The notes under the pieces are model-generated. The model was given only the letters and a program-made list of their open reading frames with translations, ran no database searches and had not been told where the DNA came from. From NCBI RefSeq assembly GCF_029407905.1, contig NC_073637.1:46996501-47060500 (forward strand): a stretch of DNA of 64,000 nucleotides. Reading direction: 5' to 3'. Made by a program: the position numbers and the translations under genes. Below, in pieces: positions 34,111-47,594 of this stretch (position 1 is the stretch's first letter; each line of letters starts with the position of its first letter). This DNA is from Bubalus kerabau (taxonomy: Eukaryota; Chordata; Mammalia; Artiodactyla; Bovidae).

Positions 34111-34389
34111 CAAAAACAGCATGTGACACAAAAGGGTGGCTTATTATAAGATTTGAAATTGGATTAGATGATGTTGAGGACAGTTCAAAGAAATTGTGTT
34201 CTGTTTTGGGTTGGGCAATTACAGGATGTGGAGGTAATTCCCTGATTGGTTATCTTATTGATAATCTTTATGGCAGAGGCAGGATGAACAACGAACAAAA
34301 AGAATTGTTTTTGCAGAAGAAATGATAGCTGTTCATGTTAGCTGGGTCAGGGGAAGCTCCATCATTTGCGGGGCTGTACATTGTCTTTG
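34111..34389. other. Short unassigned stretch
   Basis: Nothing recognised. Confidence 0.5.
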
Positions 34390-34600
34390 CCTCCTGGTGG
34401 CTCAGATGGTAAAGTGTCTGCCTGCAGTGCAGGAGACCTGGGTTCGATCCCTGGGTTGGGAAGATCCCCTGGAGAAGGAAATGGCAACCCACTCCAGTAC
34501 TCTTGCCTGGAAAATTCCACGGACTGAGGAGCCTGTTAGGCTACAGTCCATGGGGTCACAAAGAGTTGGGCATGACTGAGCGACTTCACTTTCACTTTCA
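34390..34600 (+). mobile_element. Bov-tA/Bov-A2 SINE with IRF-like tail
   Basis: Near-consensus copy from TCCTGGTGGCTCAGATGG to GACTGAGCGACTT, ending CACTTTCACTTTCA (34587-34600), whose complement contains GAAAGTGAAA. Confidence 0.9.
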
Positions 34601-36232
34601 CATTATCTTTATTTTTATTTCCACCACACATGATCTCTTGTCATGGAGAATCCTCATCAGATGCTGATAATCTGTGAAATTCACAGTAGAGGAAACTCAC
34701 CACTTAGTTGGTAGCAACATTTACCAGTAGACAGGGTTGGTTTTTATTTTTTTTCCTTATTGCATCCTGTGAATAGCTTTGATTTTTTTCTTTGAGATTA
34801 ATAGAGCAAAGATTTGTATAATTTATGATTTTGGATATAAATTTCCAACTTGCTTTCTGGGGATGCATCCTTTGGCTCTTCCGTTAGCAGTGTATGAAAG
34901 TGGGATAAATGTTGGGTGATTTCCAGAAAGTCAGCACATTGCGTGGTCGGGGTGATTCGTTAGACAGGGATGTAAACCCTCAGTGCTTTTAGTGGTTCTA
35001 CCTACTTTGTTCTCTTTCACTAGGTTTTACAGCTGAGTTTGCTGACCACATGGGGAAGGACCATTCACTGTCTTCCCTTCCCATGCACTCTTCCTTTCTT
35101 CCTCCTGTAGCAGAACTCTCCTTTTTGTTGATTGAGATCACTTGTTCCAGCCAACTCTGGGACTCACTTGTATTCTTGTCACCCAGTCCTGGCCATTTTG
35201 TTCTCCTCGTGTCACTGCTTATGAATTGCTATAGTTCCTTCCTTCAAGTCATCTTTACCCAGGTTAAAAACACAGCAAGATATCACTAATGAAATATCGT
35301 CTCTTTCATTGTCTTTTAGGACTCTCTAGTGTGAAGCTCAGCTTTAGGAAGAATTGCTTCTCGCTGCCGCTAACTTGTATATATCAGGTCATCTATAACA
35401 AACCAGAACACATATTTTTGACCATGACACTCAGTAAGATATAATGAAATTTTACATCCTAAACAAAAATGCATAAAGCATGTTCACATATACACATACA
35501 CACATAAGAGTATATATATATATATGTATACTGTATAATTGGAACAAAAGTTTTATAAAATAAATGTCTTTACTACATGCCTTGTGTTCAGATTTTGGCT
35601 GTTTAGCCTCTTTCATTGAAAAAGAAGTCCATTATGATCCCCTAAATTAATGATTTAGCTTCTTAGTGATACAATGTGACCCCTTGGTTATAGGTTGGTG
35701 AGTGGTAACATATAATAAGCCCCGTTCACTCATGTTATCTCTATCTTAGAATTTCTTCCTTTTTATTATACCAAGAAATTTCAACTTGTTTGGTACAGCC
35801 CAGTCCTGAGTCCAAGTATTCATTATTCAGCCCCAGATGCCTAAATGAGAGGATTAAATTCAGAATCTCTAATCAATTCAGCTATAACCATAAATTCAGC
35901 CTGATCTAAAAATGATATTTCTTTCTCCTTAATTGAATACCATCAATCCTTATTCTCATAAACATGTTCTCACATTTCCCCCAAAGTTTGGCAGTTATTC
36001 TACTAATTGTAAACCCATATCTCCTTCTTCTACATTTGCCTTCTTCTGAGGGCAAGATAATGGGGGGCAAGTCCCATTATCTAAGAGGAGAACTGGGTAC
36101 CCTGGGCAAGGATAGAATCTCAGCTGAAATAGGAGGCTTGCCTTTAGGTAAAAGAGAAAACATCTTTATTAAACCAGGAAGGAGGAGTTCTTTCAGTTGC
36201 TAAGGTGTTTTTAGAGGTGTCTGTAGCTCCTA
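34601..36232. other. Intergenic, nothing assigned
   Basis: A TA repeat at about 35510-35526; otherwise nothing I can support. Confidence 0.5.
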
Positions 36233-36418
36233 AGGGCTTCCCAGATGGCACAATGGTAAAGAATCTGCCTGCTAATGCAGGAGACACAAAAGACATGAGT
36301 TTGATCCCTGGCTTGGGAAGATCCCCTGGAGAAGGAAATGGCAACCCACTCCAGTATTCTTGCCTGGAAAATCCCATGGACAGAGGAGCCTGGCAGGCTA
36401 CAGTCTATGGGGTTGTAT
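36233..36418 (+). mobile_element. Bov-tA SINE
   Basis: Starts GGGCTTCCCAGATGGCAC and stops at CTATGGGGTTGTA where the L1 begins. Confidence 0.88.
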
Positions 36419-39330
36419 CCGGGTCTTTCCAATTCCAGTTCTACTTATTTAGGTTATCTGTTTCTTCTTCTTCAGTGAGTTTCGGTAATTTGTTTGTTTC
36501 AAGGAACTTTTCCATTTCATATAAGTTGTTGAATTTGTGTGCACAAAATTGCTCATAATATTCCCTTACTGTCCTTTTAACTTCTCCAGGATCTGTAATG
36601 TCTCCTCTTTCATTTCTGCTGTAGTTAATTTCTTCCTTTTTTGTTCACTGATCGTTCTGGCTAGAAGTCTATCAATTTTATTGGTGTTTTCAAAAAACTA
36701 GCTTTGATCATTTTCTTTTCTTTTGTTCTGTTTTCAATTTTATTGATTTTTGTTCTTTATTATCTTTTCTGTCTGCTTGCTTTGGGTTTAACTTGCTCTT
36801 CAATTTCTAGTTTCTTAAGGTGGAAGCTTAAATATTTTGAGAACTTTCTTGTTTTAATGCTATGTACTTTCCCCTAAGCCCTGGTTTAGCTGAATCCCAC
36901 ACATTTGGATATATTGTGTTTTCATTTTTATCCAATTCAAAATATTTTCTACTTTTTTTGTGTGACTCCTGTTTTGATCTCTGAGTTATTTAGAAGTATG
37001 CTGCTTAATTTTGAAATGTTTGGGAATTTTTCAGATGGCTCTCAGTTATTTATTTGTAGTTTAATTCTGTTTTGGTCACAGCACATCCTTGGTTTATAAT
37101 TTCAATTCTTTCAAAATTAGTAAGATTTGACTTTTATGCCTCAAAATATGAGTTATTTTGGTGAATGTTTTGTGTGCACTTGAAAAAGCTGTTTACTCAT
37201 TTTAAAAATGGAAATAATTATTGAATTGCCTCAAGGGATTTTTATGAGGATTAAATGAGGTAATACTTATAAGTGTTCAGGAGAGTCTGGCTTGTGGGAA
37301 GTACTCAAAAAAAAAATGTTAACTAATTTTATTGTTGTAGTTGTTTTCTTCACCCTAGAACACAATATTTTTTTTAAATCCCTTTTGTAAGGTTAACATT
37401 TTCTCCATATAAATACTGTTTTTGGCTTGTGAAATTCATCCAGAGTATTTTGTTGTGGTTACTGTTTTGACAATATTGTCTAAGATATTGTTTGTTATGT
37501 ATTTGACATATGACTGTTTTACTAAAATTTATCATTAGTTCTAATTTCTTTCACACATCTAATTATCTTGCGGTTTTAGTCAAACAATTTTTTACTAGTT
37601 ACAAACATTAGTAATTTATATCTGATTTTTTTGGACATCTTCTCATTTCTATTTATTTTTGCATTGCTCCAGACTTCCAAAATAATGTTAATTGTTGGGA
37701 TAGTAGTAGATGTCCTTGTTTCCTTCTTGACTTTCATGGTAATTTCTCTAGCATTTTACCAATAAGTGTCCTGTTAATTACTCTATCAAAGAAAACTTTT
37801 AAAGCCAGTAATGTTTATTTGGTTTTACTGAATACATTTTAACATTTTATTGTATAGGATTTTTATTGAATTATGTATATTGCATTTAAATATGAATTGA
37901 TTTCTAAATATGAAATCATCCTTATGTTTTCAGAAAAGGCCAAGTTGGTTATGGTGTAAGCTGATAAATTGATTTGTTGGTTTTTATTTATAATTTGTGT
38001 GTTCATATTTATAAGTAAAATATATTTATAGTTTTTTCTTTTTAATCTTTGTTAGAATTTGATGTTAATTGATAATAACTAATTAGGAAGCTCTCCTGTT
38101 TTCACTTGTATTGGAAGAGTTTATTTTGCTTGTGGATCATTTGTTTCTCCAAAGTTTAAAGCAAGTCACTTTATTTTTGTAAATGTTTCATAGAATTTGA
38201 GAAAGTTTATTTTCCATGGTTATAATGTTGTATATATGTTTTGTTTGCTGTTTAGTCACCAAGTCACATCTGACTCTTTCACCACCTCATGGACCGTAGC
38301 CTGCAAGGCTCCTCTGTCCATGGGATTATCCAGGCAAGAATACTGGAGTGGGTCACCATTTTTTTCCTTGAGGGATCTTTCCAACCCAGGTATCGAACCC
38401 ATGTCTCCTGATCAAACACAAGTTTCCTGCATTGCAGGCAGATTCTTTATGCCTGAGCCACCAGGGAAGTCCTTGTATATATATATATACATGCATTTAA
38501 TTAATATTATTAACATGATATTATACTTATTAAATTTTTTAAAGCATACATTTTCACATACTTTATTTATGACAAATAATTATGTTGATATCTTTTATGA
38601 AATTTACTTGTTTTCTTTGTGTATTTATGGCATTTTAGTATATTAAAAGTACAAAGTATTCTCATAATAAATTATAAATTTATATATATATTCTATATAA
38701 AATATTTCCTACTGTGTCTTTAAATAATTTTCCCTTGGATTCTGCTTTGTCTAATACAAATATTTCAGTTCTTTGTTTTTCTTCTTGTTTTTAATGTAGC
38801 CTTGATGATTCATTGATTTTTAAATTTTCTGTGTTGTTTTGGCTTTAGGTGTGTATATTTCTGTTTTTCAAACAGCATCCTGCAATGGTATTATCATTCA
38901 TTGTTTTCACTGACATGTACATAGACTTGATGTTTTAATAGGCAAGATTCATACATTTACGTTTATTGTCATAACTGACAAGATTTTTCTTGTCTCTCTC
39001 ATTTTGTTTTATGTTCTATAATATTTGCAATCCCCTGCTTTCCTTTTCTTTTTCTTGTTTTTCTTTGTTTATTTGTTTTAACTCATTTTTATTAGCTTTA
39101 AATGAAAATTTCATTATCTTTAAATGAAAATGCCTATTTTATGTTAATTATTTAGCTAGAGAGTGAGTATTACTTGTTTTCTCTTAATAAGATTAGGAAT
39201 AAACTTTTTTATAGTCCTAATTTTTGTTCATTGAGCATTTTATTTTATATATTTTATTGTATGAGTAAATTATAACATTTTCATTAAGCTACTTATACAT
39301 TATCTTTGATGATAGTTTCAATGATGACTT
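36419..39330 (-). mobile_element. Old L1 ORF2 and 3' portion, interrupted
   Basis: Reverse-strand L1 sequence, recognisable by TCTATCAATTTTATTGGTG, AACTAGCTTTGATCATTTTC and later TTCTGCTTTGTCTAATACAA. About 37194-37340 looks like a sense MIR segment and 38241-38475 is a Bov SINE. Heavily diverged with no long frame, so non-functional. Outer limits are approximate. Confidence 0.75.
38241..38475 (-). mobile_element. Bov-A2 SINE inserted in the L1
   Basis: Reverse copy from GCTGTTTAGTCACCAAGTC to GAGCCACCAGGGAAGTCC. A short insertion (GATCAAACACAAGTTTCC) lies in its head region. Confidence 0.85.
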
Positions 39331-40344
39331 CCATTTTTTTAGTGCCTTGACTTCTCTTCTTTTACATTCTTCACTTTGATTAATGTTTTAGTTTCCCAGG
39401 AGTGGTAAGTGAGTTGTACACTTGCTGAGGAGTTTTGCTCATGAAGATGTCCTTTACATCTGCAACTTGACTGGACACAGAATTCTTGGATAACAAAATT
39501 TTCACTTTGGATAATGCTTATATTTAGGTAGAGCGGTTGCAAACACTAGCCATATATTGACTCATTGAATTCTTCTCTACGAAAGCTCTAAACATTATCT
39601 CCATTCTGAAGATGGTATAACTGAAAGACAGAAAGCTTAAATTGCTGAAGGTGAGACAACTGGTAAGTAGAGTCAAGATTTGAACCTAGACAATTTTGTT
39701 TCATAACCTATACTCATAACCACTATAGCAAATGGTTCAGTAGATAGTCAATTGGAGATTATTGTGTCTTAGGTATTTATAGATGTTAATTCATTGTCTC
39801 TAGGCTTTTAGAGAAGATACCTCTGAGAAGTCATACTTTTCTTCACTGGAAGACAAGTTGTATTTTTTTCTTCACTTTGCCTGGATGCAGTATCAAACTA
39901 TTAGTCTCTATGCTTGTATTTTTAAGCAACTTTTCTGTATGTTCAGACTTACTTCATCTCTGTAAAGCTTTCTTCTAGCATTTCATTCATTTTGTTGTTT
40001 CTTTAGTATTGTCTCCTTTTCAGAGCCCTATGTATTTACTGATGATTTACCATGTGTCAGATACTATGAATACAATGATAATGAAAATATGGCCAGTAGC
40101 CTTATTAGTCTTATAGTCTAATTAGAGGGAGGTGGTTTTAAAAAAATAAACACTATTATAATTTTAAATGTCATTTAATTTGAAATCTGAAGGATAAATA
40201 GACTTTTCCAGTTTAACGAGTGAAAGGGTATATCAGGCAGAGGGAGCAGAATGAAAAAGGGTTCAAGCAGGGTACATTTAATGAGCTCCAGGGTCTGCTG
40301 AAGGTCAGTGAACAATGGGAAGATTATTGTAACCTAAGGTGATC
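39331..40344. other. Intergenic with MIR remnant
   Basis: About 39560-39740 is a reverse MIR (TGAACCTAGACAATTTTG, AACCACTATAGC). About 40040-40200 may be another old repeat. Confidence 0.45.
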
Positions 40345-40973
40345 CATGGGGAAACAGTGGAAACAGTGTCAGACTTTATGTTTTTGGGCTCCAAAATCAC
40401 TGCAGATGGTGACTGCAGCCATGAAATTAAAAGACACTTACTCCTTGGAAGGAAAGTTATGACCAACCTAGAGAGCATATTCAAAAGCAGAGACATTACT
40501 TTGCCAACAAAAGTCCATCTGGTCAAGGCTATGGTTTTTCCAGTGGTCACGTATGGATGTGAGAGTTGGACTGTGAAGAAAGCTGAGCGCCGAAGAATTG
40601 ATGCTTTTGAACTGTGGTGTTGGAGAAGACTCTTGAGAGTCCCTTGGACTGCAAGGAAATCCAACCAGTCCATTCTGAAGGAGATCAGCCCTGGGAGTTC
40701 TTTGTAAGGAATAATGCTAAAGCTGAAACTCCAGTACTTTGACCACCTCATGCGAAGAGTTGACTCATTGGAAAAGACTCTGATGCTGGGAGGGATTGGG
40801 GACAGAAGGAAAAGGGGACGACATAGGATGAGATGGCTGGATGGCATCACCGACTCATCGGACGTGAGTTTGAGTGAACTCCGGGAGATGGTGATGGACA
40901 GGGAGGCCTGGTGTGCTGCGATTCATGGGGTCGCAAAGAGTCAGACAAGACTGAGTGACTGAACTGAACTGAA
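40345..40973 (+). mobile_element. BovB 3' end, 629 bp
   Basis: Starts in late ORF2 (GGGGAAACAGTGGAAACAGTG) and ends with the GACTGAACTGAACTGAA tail. One frame stays open for 122 codons (SDFMFLGSKITADGDC...), broken by TAA at 40705-40707; the frame reopens to 40962. Confidence 0.92.
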
Positions 40974-41924
40974 GGTGATCCATATAGTTAGGAAGTTGAT
41001 AATAGAGGTCTGCACAGTATATGTTAATCTTTGGTTTTTTAACAAAAGGAAGCCATTAAAAGTTTTAAAGTAGTAAAATCAAATTATCTCATCCAACTAG
41101 AGAGCTGACTAAATGAAGCTAAACGGGTATGTAGGGAAACCAGTAGGTGGACATTACAATTGTCCAGCTAAAAGATGACAGCTTAGACTAGAATCTTGCT
41201 TGGAGAGAGGGAGAAAAGAATAAGTTTCACAAACAATTACAAAGTAAATGCTTTATGTTTATAAATTTTAGTAGAAGTGACAAAAACCAACCTAAACTGT
41301 CATGACAAGCCTAATTATACAACTACAGGGATGTCTCCAAGGAAATGAAGGCACATAGCTGACTTAGGGCCTGGAACCAAGAAGTGACTTACTTTTATTT
41401 CTCATCTCTGTTTCTAAAATTTCTCTGCCATCCTCTCTATCTGTGCGTACTGACTTAATCTGTTCTATACTTCCGATGGACAATGGTCATAGCACATCAT
41501 TCACATTTCTACATTTCTTCCAGTCAGAAGTAAGCATGCAACTGAATTTTTAATTCTTTAGTTTCAATTCTAATTTCTCAAGAGCGTAATCCAGGTTGTC
41601 CAAGTTGGGTTTTTCAATTGGATTCAGGGGGGAGTTTTATGATAAAAATAAGATTCTGAGGACCTACCACGTTGGATGGGGCTAGGGTTAGGGTTAGGAG
41701 TATACATGAGAAAGTTCCTGTCTAGTAATTTTTATTTTCTCATGAAGAAATAGATGAGGTAGATTGCTGAGAGTAAGAGAAGGTGGAAGAGTCAAAGATT
41801 TGAGGAGACAGTTAAGGTTTTAAATTGCAATTGCAGAAAAAGAGAAACTGAGTACTAGAGAGAATTAGTACGACCTTAGGTAGCAGCTGGGATTATCAGG
41901 CTTCCGTTTATGCTGGTCCTAAGC
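40974..41924. other. Intergenic, nothing assigned
   Basis: Contains GGGTTAGGGTTAGG at 41686-41699, two units only. No gene supported. Confidence 0.5.
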
Positions 41925-42152
41925 TTTCCAGGTGGTGCTATGCTAAAGAATCTGCCTATGTGGATTGTGCCAGTGCAGGAGACCCAAGAAACATGGGTTC
42001 TATCCCTGGGTCAGGAAGACCCACTGTAGAAGGAAATGGCAACCCATTCCAGTATTCTTGGCTGGAGAATCCCATGGACAGAGGCGCCTGGCAGGCTACA
42101 GTCCATGGGGTTGCAAAGAATCAGACAGTCAACCAACTGACAGAGGCACAAT
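41925..42152 (+). mobile_element. Bov-A2 SINE
   Basis: CTTTCCAGGTGGTGCTATGC head with a small insertion (TGTGGATTGTGCC) and a diverged end. Confidence 0.85.
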
Positions 42153-42804
42153 GAGTTTAAGTGTTAGATGACACAATGATGAACTATGCATGTTAAAGAT
42201 GAGATGTGTGAGGAGAAGACTTATTGTTGGAGAGAAACTAAAAAGACCAGCATATACGAAGACCCTGAGACAGGTGGTGGGTTTGAAGTATTATGAGAAG
42301 TTTAGCAGCTGGGGTTACAAGCTGACTTTTCCTCCACTTATCACTCATCGCAGTGTCTCTAATGATCAACCCAATATCTACTCATAGTAGATGCTCAATA
42401 AACACTTTTTGCATGAATCTAGCCTTATTTGTGTTTTATCTAGCAACTTTCCTTCAAATTTTCTGTCCTCTAGATGGCACCCTTCCATAGTTTACAGGTG
42501 ATGGAGTTTTCATCCTTTTTTAAATTGGAAAAATTACTTAAATATTCTGGACCTCAATGTCCTCATCTGTAATATATAGGTGTAGTAATAACAGCTACTT
42601 CACAGGTGGTTATGAGGTTTCAATCTAGAAAAATATGTAAAACATTCAGCTTTTAACTTAGTAGTCAATCAATACATTTTATCCAATATAATTATTAATT
42701 TTATTGCTGTTTTGGGTATTATTTCAGCCTATGAGATTATCTATGTTCATGTTATTGTCTTGGTCAGAAATCCTTCAGTTTGTACTTGACATTTGTAATT
42801 AGGA
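42153..42804. other. Intergenic with MIR remnant
   Basis: About 42520-42680 is a sense MIR (CCTCAATGTCCTCATCTGTAA). Nothing else assigned. Confidence 0.5.
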
Positions 42805-42999
42805 GGACACCAAAGAGGGATTGGGGGCAGGAGGAGAAGGGAACGCCAGAGGATGAGATGGCTGGATGGCATCACTGACTCGATGGACGTGAGTCTGAGT
42901 GAACTCCGGGAGTTGGTGATGGACAGGGAGGCCTGGCGTGCTGCGATTCATGGGGTCGCAAAGAGTCGGACACGACTGAGTGACTGAACTGAACTGAAA
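42805..42999 (+). mobile_element. BovB 3' tail, 195 bp
   Basis: Runs from CACCAAAGAGGGATTGGGGG to GACTGAACTGAACTGAA; high similarity to the other BovB ends in the window. Confidence 0.92.
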
Positions 43000-43904
43000 C
43001 ATCCTTTTCCCATTTAATTGTATCCCAAGCTCCCCTTCGAGACACTAGCCTTTCCCAATTCTGAGTCCATGTGTTCTGCATGGGATGTCTACTCCCAGTT
43101 ATAGAGCAGCAACTCTGGAGGCTTATGTCAATACTTGTATTTCATCTCGCTGATCATAGGGATTGCGGAAGTCCAACTAGAGCTAATGATATGTGCAATC
43201 ATTTGGGGCTTTTGTCTCTTCTCTGGAAAAACTACTAGAGACCATCAGTTTTTACAATACTATGAGGTGAGGGCCTGAAGTCTGGATCTATGGAAACCAT
43301 TGTTGCTGTAAGGAGAGCTGAGAGGGCTTTCAAGGGGAGCCTGAGGATCAAGGAGAGCAAAACAAAGAGAGGTTTAAGAATGAAGTTCTGGGTGGTTATT
43401 TTTTGAGCCCCTGGATCCATCCTGCCTTAAACTGTTTCTGATACATTTCACTTTTAGTCTAAACTAGCTTAAGGTGGAATTTTGCCAGTTGAATTTTACA
43501 ATCTTAACTTATACATGATTTTCACTGAGGAAGCAATTTTGTCCACATTCTATTAAATATATATTGACAGAAATAGAATTATTATTTCAATAATTTTACC
43601 TAGAAATTCCACTAGTGTAATAATGGATGCTGTGCCATTAGGCAGGACATATATTCCTTTTTTTTTTTTTGGTATAAATCGAACTCCAGGATAATAAGAT
43701 CTTTTGGAAATTAGTGACTCTTAATAGTTATGCTGTGGTTCTTATGGGTGATCACTGGGTAAATGATATCTCTGCATATGAATTAGTTCTTTTTTTTTTC
43801 CTATGGCTTGTTTCTCTTCTTAACGTAAAACAGGAACATTACCAAGATCTATTATTATCCACTTAATCTGAGATCAACATTTTGCTATGAATATTTCTTA
43901 TTTA
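43000..43904. other. Intergenic, nothing assigned
   Basis: T runs near 43658-43670 and 43790-43800. No gene supported. Confidence 0.5.
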
Positions 43905-44112
43905 GGGCTTCCCTGGAGGTTCAGATGGTAAAGAATCCACGTGCAATGTGGGAGACCTGGGTTTGATCCCTGGGTTGGGAAGATCCCTTGGAGGAGGGCA
44001 TGGCAACCCACTCCTGTATTCTTGCCTGGAGAATCCCCATGGACAGAGGAGCCTGGCGGGCTACAGTCCGCGGGATCGCAGAGTCAGACACGACTGAGCA
44101 ACTAAGCACACA
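43905..44112 (+). mobile_element. Bov-tA SINE
   Basis: GGGCTTCCCTGGAGGTTCAG to GACTGAGCAACTAAGC; close to consensus. Confidence 0.9.
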
Positions 44113-44784
44113 CATGGCACATTTATTATTTAATTTCTACCTTTCCGTTGTACTCAAATTTTGAGAGACCATGGTTTTTATTACTCGCAGAAGGAATATT
44201 TGAAGTGGAAGGAATTTTGGAATCAGACAGAACGGGATTCCAATCTCAGCTCAGCTACTTGCTAGCTCAGTGAACTCAGACCAGCTATTTAACTGAAACT
44301 TAATTGAATTTTTTTTTTTCCAAACTGGAACAATTAGAAATTTCCAGAGAGAAAAGTGTAGTGAGGAATACTGAGGCAGAATATGTGAAACTCTTAGTGC
44401 ATATTAAGATATCTAATAGCTTATAACAAGTATTATTTTCCTTTTCCCAATTAGTACATTTAGCTTTATCTTCTAATATTTTAGTGAGAAGCTATGCAGA
44501 TGTATTATTCTTTGATTTAAAATATTAAATGTTTTTCTTTACTTCCTTACACATTCTCAGTGAGAAAGAGTCTATTTAGATTAGATCTTGTTCAAGGTTA
44601 ATTTGATGTCATGTATATGAATTACTTGAAGTGACATAATCTATGGATATTGATAGGAATATCTGTATCTCAGAATATTATACATTTAGAATCATCAAGA
44701 GCTTGAAAAGCCATTAAACCATTCTCCTATCATAATGTCTATATATCAGGGTTTTTTTTATATATATATTCTTTCAGTTCCATT
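44113..44784. other. Intergenic with MIR remnant
   Basis: About 44205-44310 is a sense MIR (CCAATCTCAGCTCAGCTACT). A TA run at 44760-44770 precedes the BovB. Confidence 0.5.
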
Positions 44785-45645
44785 GCAGAAGCCCGGAGGA
44801 CCCCATGCCCGAAGGGCAGTGGCCAAGAGGAGTTACCCCACGTCTGAGGTCAGGGGCAGCCCCACGTCTGAGGTCAGGGGCAGCTGCCGACAGTAACAGA
44901 CTGCGACGGCGCAGGAACTGCCAAGAGGAGCTACCCCACGTCTGAGGTCAGGGGCAGCGACGAGATTGCATCCGAGGCCAGGGGCGGCGGCCGGGAGGAC
45001 CAACCCCATATCCAAGGAGTGGTGGCTGTGTGGGCCCAGGAGGGCCTAGAGGAGCTATCCCACGTTGAAGGTCAGGAAGGGCGGCGGTGGGGAGATACCC
45101 CTTGTCCAAGGTAAGGAGCAATGGCTGCACTTTGCTGGAGCAGCCATGAAGAGATACCCCACACCCAAGGTAAGAGAAACCCAAGTAAGACAGCAGGTGT
45201 TCCAAGAGGACATCAGAGGGCAAACACACTGAAACTGTATTCACAGAAAACTAGTCAATCTAATCACACTAGGACCACAGCCTTGTCTAACTCAATGAAA
45301 CTAAGCCATGCCTGTGGGGCAACCCAAGACGGGTGGGTTATGGTGGAGAGGTCTGACAGAATGTGGTCCACTGGAGAAGGGAATGGCAATCCACTTCAGT
45401 ATTCTTGCCTTGAGAACCCCATGGACCGTATGAAAAGGCAAAATGATAGGATATGGAAAGAGGAACTCCCCAGGTCAGTAGGTGCCCAATATGCTACTGG
45501 AGATCAGTGGAGAAATAACTCCAGAAAGAATGAAGGGATGGAACCAAAGCAAAAAGAATACCCAGTTGTGGATGGGACTGGTGATAGAAGCAAGGTCTGA
45601 TGCTGTAAAGAGCAATATTGCATAGGAACCTGGAATGTCAGGTCC

Positions 45646-46224
45646 ATGAATCAAGGCAAATTGGAAGTGGTCAAACAGGAGATGGCAAGAGGGAATGTCA
45701 ACATTCTAGGAATCAGCGAACTGAAATGGATTGGAATGGGTGAATTTAATTCAGATGACCATTATATCTACTACTGTGGGCAGGAATCCCTCAGAAGAAA
45801 TGGAGTGGCCATCATGGTCAACAAAAGAGTCCGAAATGCAGTACTTGGATGCAATCTCAAAAACGACAGAATGATCTCTGTTCGTTTCCAAGGCAAACCA
45901 TTCAATATCACAGTAATCCAAGTCTATGCCCCAACCAGGAATGCTGAAGAAGCTGAAGTTGAACGGTTCTATGAAGACCCACAAGACCTTTTAGAACTAA
46001 CACCCCCAAAAGATGTCCTTTTCATTATAGGGGACTGGAATGCAAAAGTAGGAAGTCAAGAAACACCTGGAGTAACAGCCAAATTTGGCCTTGGAATACG
46101 GAATGAAGCAGGGCAAAGACTAATAGGGTTTTGCCAAGAAAATGCACTGATCATAACAAACACCCTCTTCCAACAACATAAGAGAAGACTCTATACATGG
46201 ACATCACCAGATGGTCAACACTGA
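45646..46224 (+). pseudogene. BovB endonuclease fragment
   Basis: 192 codons of the AP-endonuclease-like domain starting MNQGKLEVVKQEM. Conserved ELKW and GDWNAKVG motifs are present; it ends at a TGA directly before the expected NQIDYIL segment, which is the CGA/TGA type of decay. Confidence 0.85.
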
Positions 46225-46778
46225 AATCAGATTGATTATATTCTTTGCAGCCCAAGATGGAGGAGCTCTATACAGTCAGCAAAAACAAGACCAGGCTGAC
46301 TGTGGCTCAGACCATGAACTCCTTACTGCCAAATTCAGACTGAAATTGAAGAAAGTAGGGAAAACCACTAGACCATTCAGGTATGACCTAAATCAAATCC
46401 CTTATGATTATACAGTGGAAGTGAGAAATAGATTTAAGGGCCTAGATCTGATAGAGTGCCTGATGAACTATGGAATGAGGTTCGTGGCATTGTACAGGAG
46501 ACAGGGATCAAGACCATTCCCATGGAAAAGAAATGCAAAAAAGCAAAATGACTGTCTGGGGAGGTCTTATAAATAGCTGTGAAAAGAAGAGAAGCGAAAA
46601 GCAAAGGAGAAAAGGAAAGATATAAGCATCTGAATGCAGAGTTCCAAAGAATAGCAAGAAGATATAAGAAAGCCTTCCTCAGCGATCAATGCAAAGAAAT
46701 AGAGGAAAACAACAGAATGGGAAAGACTAGAGATCTCTTCAAGAAAATCAGAGATACCAAAGAACATTTCATGCAAAG

Positions 46779-47594
46779 ATGGGCTCCATAAAGGACAAAA
46801 ATGGTATGGACCTAACAGAAGCAAAAGCTATTAAGAAGAGATGGCAAGAATACACAGAAGAACTGTACAAAAAAGATCTTCACAACCCAGATAATCACGA
46901 TGGTGTGATCACTGACCTAGAGCCAGACATCCTGCAATGTGAAGTCAAGTGGGCCTTAGAAAGCATCACTAAGAACAAAGCTAGTGGAAGTGATGAAATT
47001 CCAGTTGAGCTATTCCAAATCCTGAAAGATGATGCTGTGAAAGTGCTGCACTCAATATGCCAGCAAATTTGGAAAACTCACCAGTGGCTACAGGACTGGA
47101 AAAGGTCAGTTTTCATTCCAATCCCAAAGAAAGGCAATGCCAAAGAATGCCCAAACTACCACACAATTGCACTCATCTCACACGCTAGTAAAGTAATGCT
47201 CAAAATTCTCCAAGCCAGGCTTCAGCAATATGTGAACCGTGAACTTCCTGATGTTCAAGCTGATTTTAGAAAAGGCAGAGGAACCAGAGATCAAATTGCC
47301 AACATCTGCTGGATCATCAAAAAAGCAAAAGAGTTCCAGAAAAACATGTATTTCTGCTTTATTGACTCTGCCAAAGCCTTTGACTGTGTGGATCACAATA
47401 AACTGTGGAAAATTCTGAAAAAGATGGGAGTACCAGACCACCTGATCTGCCTCTTGACAAATCTGTATGCAGGTCAGGAAGCAACAGTTAGAACTGGACA
47501 TGGAACAACAGACTGGTTCCAAATAGGAAAAGGAGTATGTCGGGGCTGTATATTGTCACCCTGCTTATTTAACACCCTGCAGAGTACATCATGA
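46779..47594 (+). pseudogene. BovB reverse transcriptase fragment, N-terminal part
   Basis: 271 codons with the RT fingers and palm up to FNTLQSTS, including FIDSAKAFDCVDH (motif A). The YADD motif lies in the next frame (47591-48094) after a small length change near 47570. Confidence 0.85.

Noticed and set aside
41686..41699. Interstitial telomere-like TTAGGG units
   Set aside because: Only two units; expected by chance and not a telomeric array.
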